Assembly (NCBI GenBank): GCA_009778785.1 | Contig: WRFN01000003.1 | Location: 102,907 to 166,906, forward strand | From: Betaproteobacteria bacterium | GTDB lineage: Bacteria > Pseudomonadota > Gammaproteobacteria > Burkholderiales > Casimicrobiaceae | Direction: 5' to 3' | Length of the DNA: 64,000 bases | Shown here: piece after piece, positions 54,953 through 63,718 of the stretch | Layout of the letters: each line of letters begins with the position of its first letter | Position numbering within the stretch: position 1 is the stretch's first letter | Notes under the pieces: generated by a model | What the model was told of the DNA's origin: nothing | The model's input: the letters and a program-made list of their open reading frames with translations, nothing else | Database searches by the model: none | Made by a program: the position numbers and the translations under genes

Positions 54953-54977
54953 AAACGAAACTTCGCCAACTGCAAAA

Positions 54978-55004
54978 ACGGATGGAAACCCCATCCGTTT
55001 TTTT
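54978..55004 (+). terminator. intrinsic terminator of ompW2
   Basis: ACGGATGG (54978-54985) and CCATCCGT (54991-54998) pair around AAACC, followed by a T run. It is a copy of the ompW1 terminator with a different loop. Confidence 0.92.
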
Positions 55005-55032
55005 ATGGTCTCTCCCATCAATCATGCGAACA

Positions 55033-55046
55033 TGAACAATTGTTCA
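55033..55046. promoter_or_regulatory. perfect 14-bp palindrome
   Basis: TGAACAATTGTTCA is self-complementary over all 14 bases and lies 332 bases before the lipoprotein start. It could be an operator for a dimeric regulator; the binder is not known. Confidence 0.35.
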
Positions 55047-55377
55047 CAATTCTTCATTTTTGTCTGACGCCTGAAAGCGACACAATCGTTGTCTCCGTCA
55101 CACGTCTGTCGCCTCTGCCAGACAATCTTGCCGACACCAACAGAACTCGATCTTTCGTGTATGCGTCTCTCTTGTTTTTTGCGTAATGAGTGGCGTGCAG
55201 GGCTTGCGAAAGTAGTAATATTCGCGTACTTTCTCTCTGTCTGTTGAACGTGTGCGTGCCCATGTTTGTCAAAACAACGCTTGTCGGCTTTATCTTTTTC
55301 TTCGGCAACGTTAAAACGGATACTGCATCAAACAGCAAAGTTGTTTTCCGTCGTCGCTAACTTTTAAAGGAACCCTC

Positions 55378-55818
55378 ATGAAAAAATTTCGTTTCAGCCT
55401 TCTTCTGATCTCCCTGTTCGCGGGCTTGGCGTTGCTCTCTGCTTGCAACCAATCTCCACCCCCGGCTGCCGCGCCCAAGGCCGCAGCGCCTGCACCCGCC
55501 CCTGTTCCCCCGGCTCCGGCAGCGCCGACTCCGGCGCCTGCTGATCAACCGGCTGCGACTCCTGCCGCTCCCGCCGATCATTCGGCTGCTGCCGCACCCA
55601 CTGCTGCGCTTCCGGCTGAGTGTGAAGGCTATATCGCGCAAGTCAACGAGTGCGTCAACAAGCAAGGCAACAACCCCGCTGCTGCCGACGCGTTGAAAAA
55701 GCAGATGGATCAACTGCGCGCCTCTTGGGCACAGATTCCCGATAAAGATGCTCTCAGCAAAGCTTGCAAACAAGCCTCCGACGTTTTTGCGCAACACACG
55801 AAGCAAATGGGTTGCTAA
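55378..55818 (+). CDS. Ala/Pro-rich lipoprotein with a DUF5339-like C-terminus
   Basis: A 146-aa lipoprotein: signal with lipobox LSAC, a long Ala/Pro-rich linker (residues about 25-80) and a compact C-terminal domain with four Cys (CEGYIAQVNECVNKQG ... ACKQASDVFAQHTKQMGC) like DUF5339, probably two disulfides. It is envelope-located, and its function is unknown. The linker suggests the domain reaches away from the membrane. The AAAGGAA ribosome site is good. It is convergent with prs, with a shared terminator. Confidence 0.8.
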   Translation: MKKFRFSLLLISLFAGLALLSACNQSPPPAAAPKAAAPAPAPVPPAPAAPTPAPADQPAATPAAPADHSAAAAPTAALPAECEGYIAQVNECVNKQGNNPAAADALKKQMDQLRASWAQIPDKDALSKACKQASDVFAQHTKQMGC

Positions 55819-55838
55819 CCTGACGCAAGAGTGGCATG

Positions 55839-55868
55839 AAAAAAGCGCGCCTGTGGCGCGCTTTTTTT
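55839..55868. terminator. bidirectional terminator between the lipoprotein gene and prs
   Basis: AAAAAAGCGCGCC and GGCGCGCTTTTTT form a long stem with loop TGT; A and T tracts on both sides allow use from either strand. Confidence 0.92.
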
Positions 55869-55903
55869 TGAAAGGGGGTGCGGAGTTTTGATCAAAACCT
55901 CGC

Positions 55904-56839
55904 TTATTCCGTGAACAAGCTGCTGACCGACTCCTCATTCGCCATCCGCGTGATGGTTTCGGCGATGAGTTGCGCGCACGATAGTTGCCGGATGCGCGGA
56001 CATGCCTGCGCTTCCGCCGACAGCGGTATGGTGTCGGTGACGACCACTTCGTCGATGTCGGATTGTTCGATTCGCGCGATGGCGCCGCCGGAGAGCACCG
56101 GATGCGTGCAGTACGCCACCACCGAGCGAGCGCCTTCCGCTTTCAACGCCGTTGCCGCTTTGCACAAGGTGTTGGCAGTGTCAACGATGTCGTCGGTAAT
56201 CACGCAAATACGGTCGCGCACATCGCCGATGATGTTCATCACTTCGGCGACGTTGGCCTTCGGTCGGCGTTTGTCGATGATCGCCAGATCGCAATCGAGC
56301 CGCTTGGCGATGGCGCGCGCGCGCGCCACGCCGCCGACATCAGGCGACACGACTTGCAGAGGGCCGTAATTGCGTTTCCACAATTCGCCGAGCAGAATCG
56401 GCGTCGCGTAAATGTTGTCAACGGGAATGTTGAAGAACCCCTGAATCTGATCGGCGTGCAAATCCATCACCACCACGCGATCCACGCCGGACGCGGTCAA
56501 CATGTCGGCGACCAGTTTGGCGGTGATCGGCACCCGCGCCGAGCGCGGTCGCCGATCTTGGCGGGCGTAGCCGTAATAGGGGATGACCGCAGTGATCGAT
56601 GCCGCCGACGCGCGTTTCAACGCATCGACGATCACCAACATTTCCATCAGATTGTCGTTGGTTGGCGCGCAAGTCGATTGCAGCACAAAAACGTGGCGAC
56701 CGCGAACGGTTTCAAGAATTTCAACGAAGACTTCGCCGTCGGAAAAGCGATCGACGACGGCGCGTCCCATCGAAACATTGAGATGACGGCAAACCGCTTC
56801 CGCGAGTTTGGGGTTGGCGTTACCGGTAAAAATGCGCAT
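55904..56839 (-). CDS. prs: ribose-phosphate pyrophosphokinase
   Basis: Prs makes PRPP for nucleotide, His and Trp synthesis. Marks: [79 protein letters not shown] and the PRPP loop [16 protein letters not shown]. The ATG at 56839 gives 311 aa, the normal size. It is preceded by tRNA-Gln and ispE in the usual betaproteobacterial order. The rplY and pth genes that often follow are missing here. Confidence 0.95.
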   Translation of the reverse strand: MRIFTGNANPKLAEAVCRHLNVSMGRAVVDRFSDGEVFVEILETVRGRHVFVLQSTCAPTNDNLMEMLVIVDALKRASAASITAVIPYYGYARQDRRPRSARVPITAKLVADMLTASGVDRVVVMDLHADQIQGFFNIPVDNIYATPILLGELWKRNYGPLQVVSPDVGGVARARAIAKRLDCDLAIIDKRRPKANVAEVMNIIGDVRDRICVITDDIVDTANTLCKAATALKAEGARSVVAYCTHPVLSGGAIARIEQSDIDEVVVTDTIPLSAEAQACPRIRQLSCAQLIAETITRMANEESVSSLFTE

Positions 56840-56926
56840 CCGTCGATCCTCGACGAGGTTGGGAGGAGTCAAAGCGGCTCTGGTTGACGCTGCTGTCTCG
56901 CCGCACAAAAAACAGCGCGTAATAAA

Positions 56927-57003
56927 TGGCTGGGGAGGAAGGATTCGAACCCTCGTATGCCGGAATCAAAATCCGGTGCCTTAACCAACTTGGCGACTCC
57001 CCA
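56927..57003 (-). tRNA. tRNA-Gln (anticodon TTG)
   Basis: On the minus strand a 77-nt sequence with a 7-bp acceptor stem (TGGGGAG/CTCCCCA), D-arm, anticodon loop TTTTGAT with anticodon TTG, T-loop GTTCGAATC and encoded CCA end. It lies between ispE and prs, a common location in betaproteobacteria. Confidence 0.97.
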
Positions 57004-57070
57004 GTAACAACCCTTGGGCACTACGCTACCGAAAACTTCTCTACGGTTACCGTACTGCCGAAAATCTTTC

Positions 57071-57919
57071 TCAACGAAAAGCCCACGTTGCCAGCGGATG
57101 CCGCGATACCGTTCGCGCCAATCGCCCTGGCGTTTCCGGCGGCAATCGACGCAACGCTGCTTCCGCCTCTTCGGCATCGTCGAAGATACCGAACACCGAA
57201 GCGCCCGAACCGCTCATTCGTGCCGTCGGCGTGGCCTGACGCAAAATCGTCAGCGCTGTTGCAACGTCCCGATAGCGCTCCGCAACGACCGGCTCCAAAT
57301 CATTCCGACCGTGGTTTTTCGTAAAGGCGGCTATTGTCTCCGAGGCGGTGTTCCGTGTCAAATGCGGCGTCCTGAAAATCTCTTTTGTCGGTACGGTGAC
57401 CGGCGGCATCGCCAATGCAATCCACATGGGCGGCAATGACACCGGTCGCAACACTTCGCCGATACCGGACACCAGCGCCGCCGTGCCGCCGAGGAAAAAC
57501 GGCACGTCCGCACCCAAATGCAACGCCAGCGCCGACAATTCGCGCCGCGACAGCCGCGTTTCCCACAAGCGATGGAGCGCCAGCAACACCGTCGCCGCGT
57601 CGGAACTGCCGCCTCCCAGCCCGCCCCCCTGCGGAACGCGTTTCTCCACTTTCAAGGTGACGCCCTGCGTGGTTCTGGCGGCCTCCTGCAACAAACGCGC
57701 CGCCCGCAGGGTCAAATCGGCGTCTTCGGAAACGCCGGGGATGTCTTTCTCCCGCGCGATGACGCCGTCGTTGCGCAGCGTCAGCGTGAGAATGTCGGCC
57801 AAATCGATCAGAACGAAAACGCTTTCAAGGCAGTGGTAACCGTCGGCGCGCTGCCCGGTGACGTGCAGAAAAAGATTGAGCTTGGCCGGCGCCGGAAAAC
57901 TGTACGAAACCGCGCTCAT
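57071..57919 (-). CDS. ispE: 4-diphosphocytidyl-2-C-methyl-D-erythritol kinase
   Basis: IspE is a GHMP kinase in the MEP isoprenoid pathway. Motifs: APAKLNLFLHVTGQRADGYH, the ATP-binding VPQGGGLGGGSSDAATVLLAL, and TARMSGSGASVFGIF near the C-terminus. Length 282 aa. It is six bases after lolB and probably part of one transcript with lolB, the TPR gene and possibly the tRNA. Confidence 0.95.
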   Translation of the reverse strand: MSAVSYSFPAPAKLNLFLHVTGQRADGYHCLESVFVLIDLADILTLTLRNDGVIAREKDIPGVSEDADLTLRAARLLQEAARTTQGVTLKVEKRVPQGGGLGGGSSDAATVLLALHRLWETRLSRRELSALALHLGADVPFFLGGTAALVSGIGEVLRPVSLPPMWIALAMPPVTVPTKEIFRTPHLTRNTASETIAAFTKNHGRNDLEPVVAERYRDVATALTILRQATPTARMSGSGASVFGIFDDAEEAEAALRRLPPETPGRLARTVSRHPLATWAFR

Positions 57920-57925
57920 TTTTCT

Positions 57926-58513
57926 TTACTGCGCCTTGCTACCGACAACGAATTGGTCGATTTTGAGCCGCAACCCGACCGTCTCGCCGTAGCGAATGTC
58001 GAGCCGCTCCGGCTCGTGCGCTTCCGCGTAGCCGTACTGAATTTCCCAGCCTTGCTGGCGCAAGCTGTCGATGCGCCCTGCCTCATCGCGCGTAATCGCC
58101 GCCGCGCCGGGCATCGGCACGCCGCGTATCCAGTACGCCAGACTTTCCACCGGCAACGAGAAACCGAAGGCTTGCGTGGTCAACTCGCCCCAGTCGGTCA
58201 CCCGTTGCGTGTGTTGCGAATGATCGGCGCGCTCGACAGTGACGATCTCACCTTCGCGCGTCAAACGGGCAACGGTCACGCCGAGCGGCGCGATAAGGTG
58301 AATATCGTCGGCGTCCGGCGCGTGCCGCCAATCGAAGCGCGCCGCCACCGCTTGCTCTTCGTAGCGCGCCGAGAATCGACCCTGCGCGTGGAACGGCACA
58401 TCCGCCGCCGACACCTCGGAAACGTCGTCACCGCCGCGCTGCAACGAGGCACACCCCGCCAGCAACACTGCGGCGAGCATCGCCGCAAACTTAAACAACT
58501 TGATCCGCCCCAT
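57926..58513 (-). CDS. lolB: outer-membrane lipoprotein LolB
   Basis: LolB receives lipoproteins from LolA and inserts them into the outer membrane. A 195-aa precursor with lipobox LLAGC and the LolB pattern FHAQGRFSARYEEQAVAARFDWRH, LIAPLGVTVARL and YWIRGVPMP. The ATG overlaps the stop of the upstream TPR gene (TAATG), so translation is coupled. Confidence 0.9.
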   Translation of the reverse strand: MGRIKLFKFAAMLAAVLLAGCASLQRGGDDVSEVSAADVPFHAQGRFSARYEEQAVAARFDWRHAPDADDIHLIAPLGVTVARLTREGEIVTVERADHSQHTQRVTDWGELTTQAFGFSLPVESLAYWIRGVPMPGAAAITRDEAGRIDSLRQQGWEIQYGYAEAHEPERLDIRYGETVGLRLKIDQFVVGSKAQ

Positions 58514-60510
58514 TATGGCGCTTTCGGCGTCGGCGTGGTTATCGCAGCAGGCGCACCGACGCTCGGCACATTCAACCGCTTCATCGTCGCCTGAATCGTC
58601 GTATCGTTCGGCGCTTTCTCCAACCCTTTTGCCCACGCTTGCCGAGCTTCGTCGAAACGCCCCAGTTGCCACAACACTTCGCCCCAATGCGCCGCCACTT
58701 CGGGATCGGGCTGTTTCTCCCACGCCTGCTGTAAATAATGCACCGCTTCTTCCGTTCTGCCCTGGCGGTACCGCGCCCAACCCATGCTGTCGAGAATCGC
58801 GCCGTCGTCGGGCATCGATGCGAGCGCCTTCTCGATCAACGCCGCGCCTTCTTCGATGTTGATCTGATGATCCACCAGCGTGTAGCCCAGTGCGTTTTGC
58901 ACGAACGCTTCGTCCGGCTTGAGCTTCAACGCCGCCCGCAAATGCTGCTCCGCTTCTTTCAGTTTGCCGAGTTTTTCTTCGACCAGCCCCAAGTCCATCA
59001 ACAGATCGACCGATTCAGAAAAGGTTTCGACGCCTTTCGCGAGCACCGCGTAAGCGCCGATCCAATCATCGGCTTCGCGCAGAATGCGCGCCCGCAACTG
59101 CAACACGCCGATCTTCTCATCCACCGTTTCCGCTGACACCGTTTTCAGTAGTGCCAGCGCGTCATCGCGTTTGCCGTTTTGCGCCAGCAGCGCCGCCAAG
59201 TGTATTTGCACGTTCCACCAATTATCGCCGCCATTCACCTTGCGATACCACTCGATCGCTTCCATCGGGCGATTTTCTTCTTCGGCAATGCGTCCATACA
59301 TGACTCGCATCGCGTTGACTTTATCGTTTATCTTTTCATTGCCCTTTTCATTTGCCTTATCGTTGGCTTGGTCTTTTGTTTCGTCCTTTGTCTTCTCGTC
59401 TCCACTCTTTTCAACCTCGTCGATCAAGCCTTGCGCCGACACATGGTCTTCCATCTTCATCGACAACGCGCCTGCCGCCATCAACGCATTTTCGGAGCCG
59501 TCGTCTTTCCATATCTTGAGAAACCACTCGCGCGCTTCCGAATAGTGCTTTTTCTGAACGTACGCACGCGCTAACAGCGGCCACAAACTTTTTTCGTCGG
59601 GCATCTTCTTGATGCACTCTTGCAACCACGGCAGCAGTTGTTCGGGGGCGCTTTTTTCAAGCAGCGCCGCTTTGATTTGCAGCGCTTCGTCCCACTGCGG
59701 CACGTCCTCCAGCGCCAAGTCGATTTCCTGTACGCCCTCTTGAAGAATTTTCGACAACGCTTCACTTTGTTGTCCGACCGCTTTATCGATAGTCACCATC
59801 AGCGCCGCCAGCGCCACCGCATAGTGCGCTTCCGGTTGCTGCGGATACGGCAGCGCCAACGCCCGAACGATATTGAAAACCGTCACCTTGTCCGACCACT
59901 TGGCAAAGGCCGAATTCAACTGCAAAAAAGCCTCGCCGAGCGTGTCGTTGGCCGTCGCTTCCTTGAGCAGTTCTTCGAGTCGCGCGCGCGCTTCGCTTTC
60001 ATCGGCCGTCTTGCCGACCGGATGTTGCCAAACCTGCGCCACTTGCGCCTTGATGCGTTGCGGTCGGTCGCTCTCCGGCTCAAACTTTTGCCACAGCGCC
60101 AACGCCTGATCGAGCAGCGTTTTGTCGCGCGCGGCCAACGCGCTTTCGGTTGCGCGCTGCGCGAACCACACCGACTGCGTGTCCTCGGCCAATCGCAAAA
60201 AGGTTCGCGCCGCCAGAACCGGCTCTTGCCGTTGCAACGCGATGTCCGCCAACAACACCTCGTAAAACCGCTTTTCCGTCAGCGGCGGATAGTGCGATTC
60301 CTCGGCTTCCTTGGCAGACTTCGCGGCAGCTTCCGGAGCAGGTGGTTGGGTGGATTCTTTGGTGGGTTCTTTGGCAGGTTCCTGCTGCGTGGGTGCGGGT
60401 TCTTGCGCAACCGCTGCCGATGCCATCCACGCTGCCCAGCCGAAAACCGCCGCCAGCAACAAGGAACGGAACTTCAGCGCTTCCGGTGCGGCACATTGCG
60501 ATAACTTCAT
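58513..60510 (-). CDS. exported tetratricopeptide-repeat protein
   Basis: A 665-aa protein with an N-terminal signal segment (LLLAAVFGWAAWMASAAVAQ), a Glu/Pro/Thr-rich linker, and many TPR-like repeats, clearest in the C-terminal half (EQHLRAALKLKPDEAFVQNALGYTLVD, MPDDGAILDSMGWARYRQGRTEEAVHYLQQAW). A Lys/Asp/Asn-rich insert occurs near residues 370-410. It probably acts in the periplasm as an assembly scaffold. It lies directly upstream of lolB with overlapping stop and start codons. Confidence 0.88.
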   Translation of the reverse strand: MKLSQCAAPEALKFRSLLLAAVFGWAAWMASAAVAQEPAPTQQEPAKEPTKESTQPPAPEAAAKSAKEAEESHYPPLTEKRFYEVLLADIALQRQEPVLAARTFLRLAEDTQSVWFAQRATESALAARDKTLLDQALALWQKFEPESDRPQRIKAQVAQVWQHPVGKTADESEARARLEELLKEATANDTLGEAFLQLNSAFAKWSDKVTVFNIVRALALPYPQQPEAHYAVALAALMVTIDKAVGQQSEALSKILQEGVQEIDLALEDVPQWDEALQIKAALLEKSAPEQLLPWLQECIKKMPDEKSLWPLLARAYVQKKHYSEAREWFLKIWKDDGSENALMAAGALSMKMEDHVSAQGLIDEVEKSGDEKTKDETKDQANDKANEKGNEKINDKVNAMRVMYGRIAEEENRPMEAIEWYRKVNGGDNWWNVQIHLAALLAQNGKRDDALALLKTVSAETVDEKIGVLQLRARILREADDWIGAYAVLAKGVETFSESVDLLMDLGLVEEKLGKLKEAEQHLRAALKLKPDEAFVQNALGYTLVDHQINIEEGAALIEKALASMPDDGAILDSMGWARYRQGRTEEAVHYLQQAWEKQPDPEVAAHWGEVLWQLGRFDEARQAWAKGLEKAPNDTTIQATMKRLNVPSVGAPAAITTPTPKAP

Positions 60511-60609
60511 GAATCTCTGCTTTCTGAAAAACGCGCGTACTCCATTTTAGAGCATTCGTCTGAGCCGTATGGCAAAATGCAACAAACCGTTGGCGTAACA
60601 AAATCTTCC

Positions 60610-61455
60610 ATGCCCGAATTACCCGAAGTCGAAGTCACTGTCCGCAGCCTGCGCGCCGCCGTCAAAGGCCAGATCATCCAAGCCTTTCTCTGCCACGACC
60701 GCCGTCTGCGGCAGCCGGTCGCCGCCGGATTGAGCCGAACGCTGGTCGGTCGGTGCGTTACCGATGTGCGCCGCCGCGCCAAATACCTGCTGCTGATCTG
60801 CGACGACTCACCCGGCAACAAGCCCGGCGGTATGCTGATTCTGCACCTCGGCATGAGCGGCAGCCTCCGGGTTTTTCCGCCCGGCGCCGATGTTCCCCCG
60901 CGCCGGAAACACGACCATCTCGAATTTTTGTTCGACCACGGCGCTCTCGTTCGTTACCACGACCCTCGCCGTTTCGGGCTTTGTGTGTGGGCGCACACTC
61001 TCGATAAAACTCATAAATTACTTGCAAACCTAGGCCCCGAACCGCTCGCTGGCGATTTCCATGCCGAAGGCTTGCGAGCGGCGTTGCAAGGCCGTACCGC
61101 TCCGATCAAAAATGCGTTGATGGATGCTCACGTCGTAGTCGGCGTTGGCAACATTTACGCCAGCGAGGCGCTTTTTCGCGCCGGTATCCGACCGGACACG
61201 CCCGCCGGGCGCTTGGGCGGCGTCCGGCTGGCGCGACTGGTCGAGGCCATCCGCGCCACGCTGGAGGACGCCATCGCCGCCGGCGGCAGTTCTCTGCGCG
61301 ATTATGCCCAAACCGACGGTAGTGACGGCTGGTTCCAGAACGACTGCTTCGTCTATGGCCGAGCCGGCGAGCCGTGCCGCTGCTGCGGCGCGCCGATCCG
61401 CCAACTACGGCAAGCCGGTCGCGCCACCTTTTTTTGCCCGCGCTGCCAACGTTAA
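60610..61455 (+). CDS. mutM: formamidopyrimidine-DNA glycosylase
   Basis: MutM removes oxidised purines from DNA. The mature N-terminus PELPEVEVTVRSL carries the catalytic Pro and Glu. The core includes LILHLGMSGSLRVF, HDHLEFLFDHG and NIYASEALFRAGIRP (helix-two-turn-helix). The zinc finger is CRCCGAPIRQLRQAGRATFF with CPRCQR. The ATG at 60610 is fixed by this N-terminus. It is divergent from the TPR gene. Confidence 0.96.
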   Translation: MPELPEVEVTVRSLRAAVKGQIIQAFLCHDRRLRQPVAAGLSRTLVGRCVTDVRRRAKYLLLICDDSPGNKPGGMLILHLGMSGSLRVFPPGADVPPRRKHDHLEFLFDHGALVRYHDPRRFGLCVWAHTLDKTHKLLANLGPEPLAGDFHAEGLRAALQGRTAPIKNALMDAHVVVGVGNIYASEALFRAGIRPDTPAGRLGGVRLARLVEAIRATLEDAIAAGGSSLRDYAQTDGSDGWFQNDCFVYGRAGEPCRCCGAPIRQLRQAGRATFFCPRCQR

Positions 61456-61562
61456 CCAAAAAGGCGCACCACTTCTCAGGTTTTCGACCCCTTCGTGGCC
61501 CGGAACTGGTTGATCCCACCCCGCTGTGTTACAGTGTCCACTCCTTGAAGGATCGCCCGACT

Positions 61563-63665
61563 ATGGATACGCCACGCCCCCTGGCAACTCAATTCGAAGC
61601 CTACAGCCGCTGGCGGCGGCACCTTTCCGCCGCTGTCGGAGACCTTCATCAATGGCTCACGTCGCAGAATCTGGCCGATAGTCAGACCGCGCAAACGATC
61701 ACGCAAATCCGTACCCGTCTGAATGAAGACAAGCTGGTGCTGGCTTTCGTCGCCGAATTTTCGCGCGGCAAATCCGAACTGATCAACGCCATTTTCTTTT
61801 CGGGATACGGCCAGCGCTTGTTGCCGTCAACGGCGGGGCGCACCACGATGTGCCCGACCGAGTTGCTCTACGATCCTTCCCTGCTGCCGTCGTTGCGCTT
61901 GTTGCCGATTGAAACGCGCTTGCAGCGCACTTCGGTCACCGATCTCAAGGGCGTGCCGCAGGAATGGGTAACCGTGCCGCTCGACATCACCGATCCCGAA
62001 CAAATGAGCCAGACCCTGCAACGGGTTTCGCAAGTCAAATACGTGCCGCTTGATCTGGCCAACCGCTATGGCTTCTTCGACAACGACGAAGATGTTTCGT
62101 CGGCGATCAAAAATCATTCGGGCGAAGTTGAAATTCCGTGCTGGCGACACGCCATCATCAACTTCCCGCATCCGATGTTGCGGCAAGGGCTGATCATTCT
62201 CGATACGCCCGGCTTGAACGCCATCGGCACCGAGCCGGAGTTGACGCTGTCGCTGCTGCCGAGCGCGCACGGCGTGCTTTTCATTCTGGCCGCCGACGCC
62301 GGCGTCACCAAAACCGATCTCGATGTCTGGCAACAGTATCTGGTCAGCAGCGATTCCGCCTCGAAGAGCGGCCACATCGTCGTTCTCAATAAGATCGACG
62401 GCTTGTGGGACGAACTCAAAACCTCGGAAGCCGTCGAAGCGGAACTCGCGTCGCAGGTCAGAAAAACCGCCGAGACGCTCGACATTCCCGCCTCGCAGAT
62501 TTTTCCGTTGTCGGCGCAAAAAGGATTGCTCGCCAAAGTTTCCCGCGACGAAGAATTGCTGGCGCGCAGTCGCCTTCCCGAACTCGAGCGGGCGCTGACC
62601 GAGCGTATCATTCCGACCCGCCGCGAGATCGTCGGCAACACCACCCGCGCCGATGTGCATGCGTTGATCCGCAACGCTCGCGCCGTTCTCGACACGCGCG
62701 AAGACAGCATCTCCGAGCAACTCGATCAGTTACTGACGCTGCGCAACAAAAATCAGGATGTGGTGTTGCGCCTGCTCGATCAAACCAAAGACGAGAAAAT
62801 CAAGTTTGAGCACGGCATGGCGCGCTACACCGCGATGCGTCGCATCTTCACCAACCTAACCAACGCCCTGCTCGACGCCGCCGGTACCGAAGCATTGCGT
62901 CTCAACGCTAACCGCACCCACCTGGCGCTCGAAGCGTCAAGCCAGACTCGCAGCGTGCGCGCGGCGATCAACCATTTTTTCATCTCGATCAACGAAGACA
63001 TGGCGCACGCCGAATTTCAGGCCAAGGAGATTTACGACATGGTGGCGGCAATGTCAACGCAGTTCTCCAAAGAGCTGCGAATGAAATCGTTTGCGCCGAC
63101 ACCATTCTCGTTTGAGAAATACAAGAAAGAACTTTCCCGCCTGCACAGCGCTTATCAGCAGCGCTTTGAAGCGTTGTGGGGAAGCACGACCCGCGCCCGA
63201 CTGCAACCGATGCAGCGTTTCTTCGAGGCCATCGTGACCCGCGCCAAACACATTTACGGCGTTGCCAACCGCGACGCCGAAAGCTGGCTCAAAGCGGTAA
63301 TGATTCCGCTGGAAACCCAAATCCGCGAGCGCCATCAGCAGTTGCGCAAACGTCAGGATCGGGCGCGGCAAATGTCGCTGGTCAGCAGCGAAGCCGAAGG
63401 CCATTCCCGCGAACTGCGCGAGCAGTTTGCCGAAGTTCAGCAACAGCAAAACGGGCTTGACGATTTCGTGAAGCGCTTTGATACGCTGATGACGCAACAG
63501 AATTTCAGCGATGAGTTGCTCCCCGACGAAGAAGCCGCGTCGCAAGAGATGATACCCATTCTCACGGAAGCGGCGTCGATTCTCGATACCCCAAAAATGA
63601 ACGTGAACCATCTCGTATTCCCCAAGATCCAACCGGCGCGACGCACGGCGGTCGGCAGACACTGA
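61563..63665 (+). CDS. dynamin-family GTPase
   Basis: A 700-aa large GTPase. G1 is AEFSRGKS (residues 64-71; the first Gly is replaced by Ala), the switch region AGRTTMCPTELLYD, G3 DTPG (214-217) and G4 NKID (276-279). The rest is a long helical, partly coiled-coil stalk with a glutamine-rich segment near the C-terminus and no clear transmembrane helix. Bacterial dynamins remodel membranes, and some contribute to phage defence; nothing here decides its role. It stands between mutM and an exported protein gene. The ATG at 61563 is taken; an upstream frame overlapping mutM is probably not coding. Confidence 0.85.
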   Translation: MDTPRPLATQFEAYSRWRRHLSAAVGDLHQWLTSQNLADSQTAQTITQIRTRLNEDKLVLAFVAEFSRGKSELINAIFFSGYGQRLLPSTAGRTTMCPTELLYDPSLLPSLRLLPIETRLQRTSVTDLKGVPQEWVTVPLDITDPEQMSQTLQRVSQVKYVPLDLANRYGFFDNDEDVSSAIKNHSGEVEIPCWRHAIINFPHPMLRQGLIILDTPGLNAIGTEPELTLSLLPSAHGVLFILAADAGVTKTDLDVWQQYLVSSDSASKSGHIVVLNKIDGLWDELKTSEAVEAELASQVRKTAETLDIPASQIFPLSAQKGLLAKVSRDEELLARSRLPELERALTERIIPTRREIVGNTTRADVHALIRNARAVLDTREDSISEQLDQLLTLRNKNQDVVLRLLDQTKDEKIKFEHGMARYTAMRRIFTNLTNALLDAAGTEALRLNANRTHLALEASSQTRSVRAAINHFFISINEDMAHAEFQAKEIYDMVAAMSTQFSKELRMKSFAPTPFSFEKYKKELSRLHSAYQQRFEALWGSTTRARLQPMQRFFEAIVTRAKHIYGVANRDAESWLKAVMIPLETQIRERHQQLRKRQDRARQMSLVSSEAEGHSRELREQFAEVQQQQNGLDDFVKRFDTLMTQQNFSDELLPDEEAASQEMIPILTEAASILDTPKMNVNHLVFPKIQPARRTAVGRH

Positions 63666-63718
63666 TTCGCGTCTATCGATTTTTGTTTTGGGCTTTTCCC
63701 TACAAAGGAGTTTCCTTG

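Larger units (their letters stand above)
54953..55377. other. 425-bp region between ompW2 and the cysteine-containing lipoprotein gene
   Basis: After the ompW2 terminator it contains a perfect 14-bp palindrome (55033-55046) and a GAAAGTA/TACTTTC stem (55208-55233). No gene is seen; an open frame on the minus strand has no ribosome site. A CTTTTAAAGGAA tract at the end provides the ribosome site for the next gene. Confidence 0.5.
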
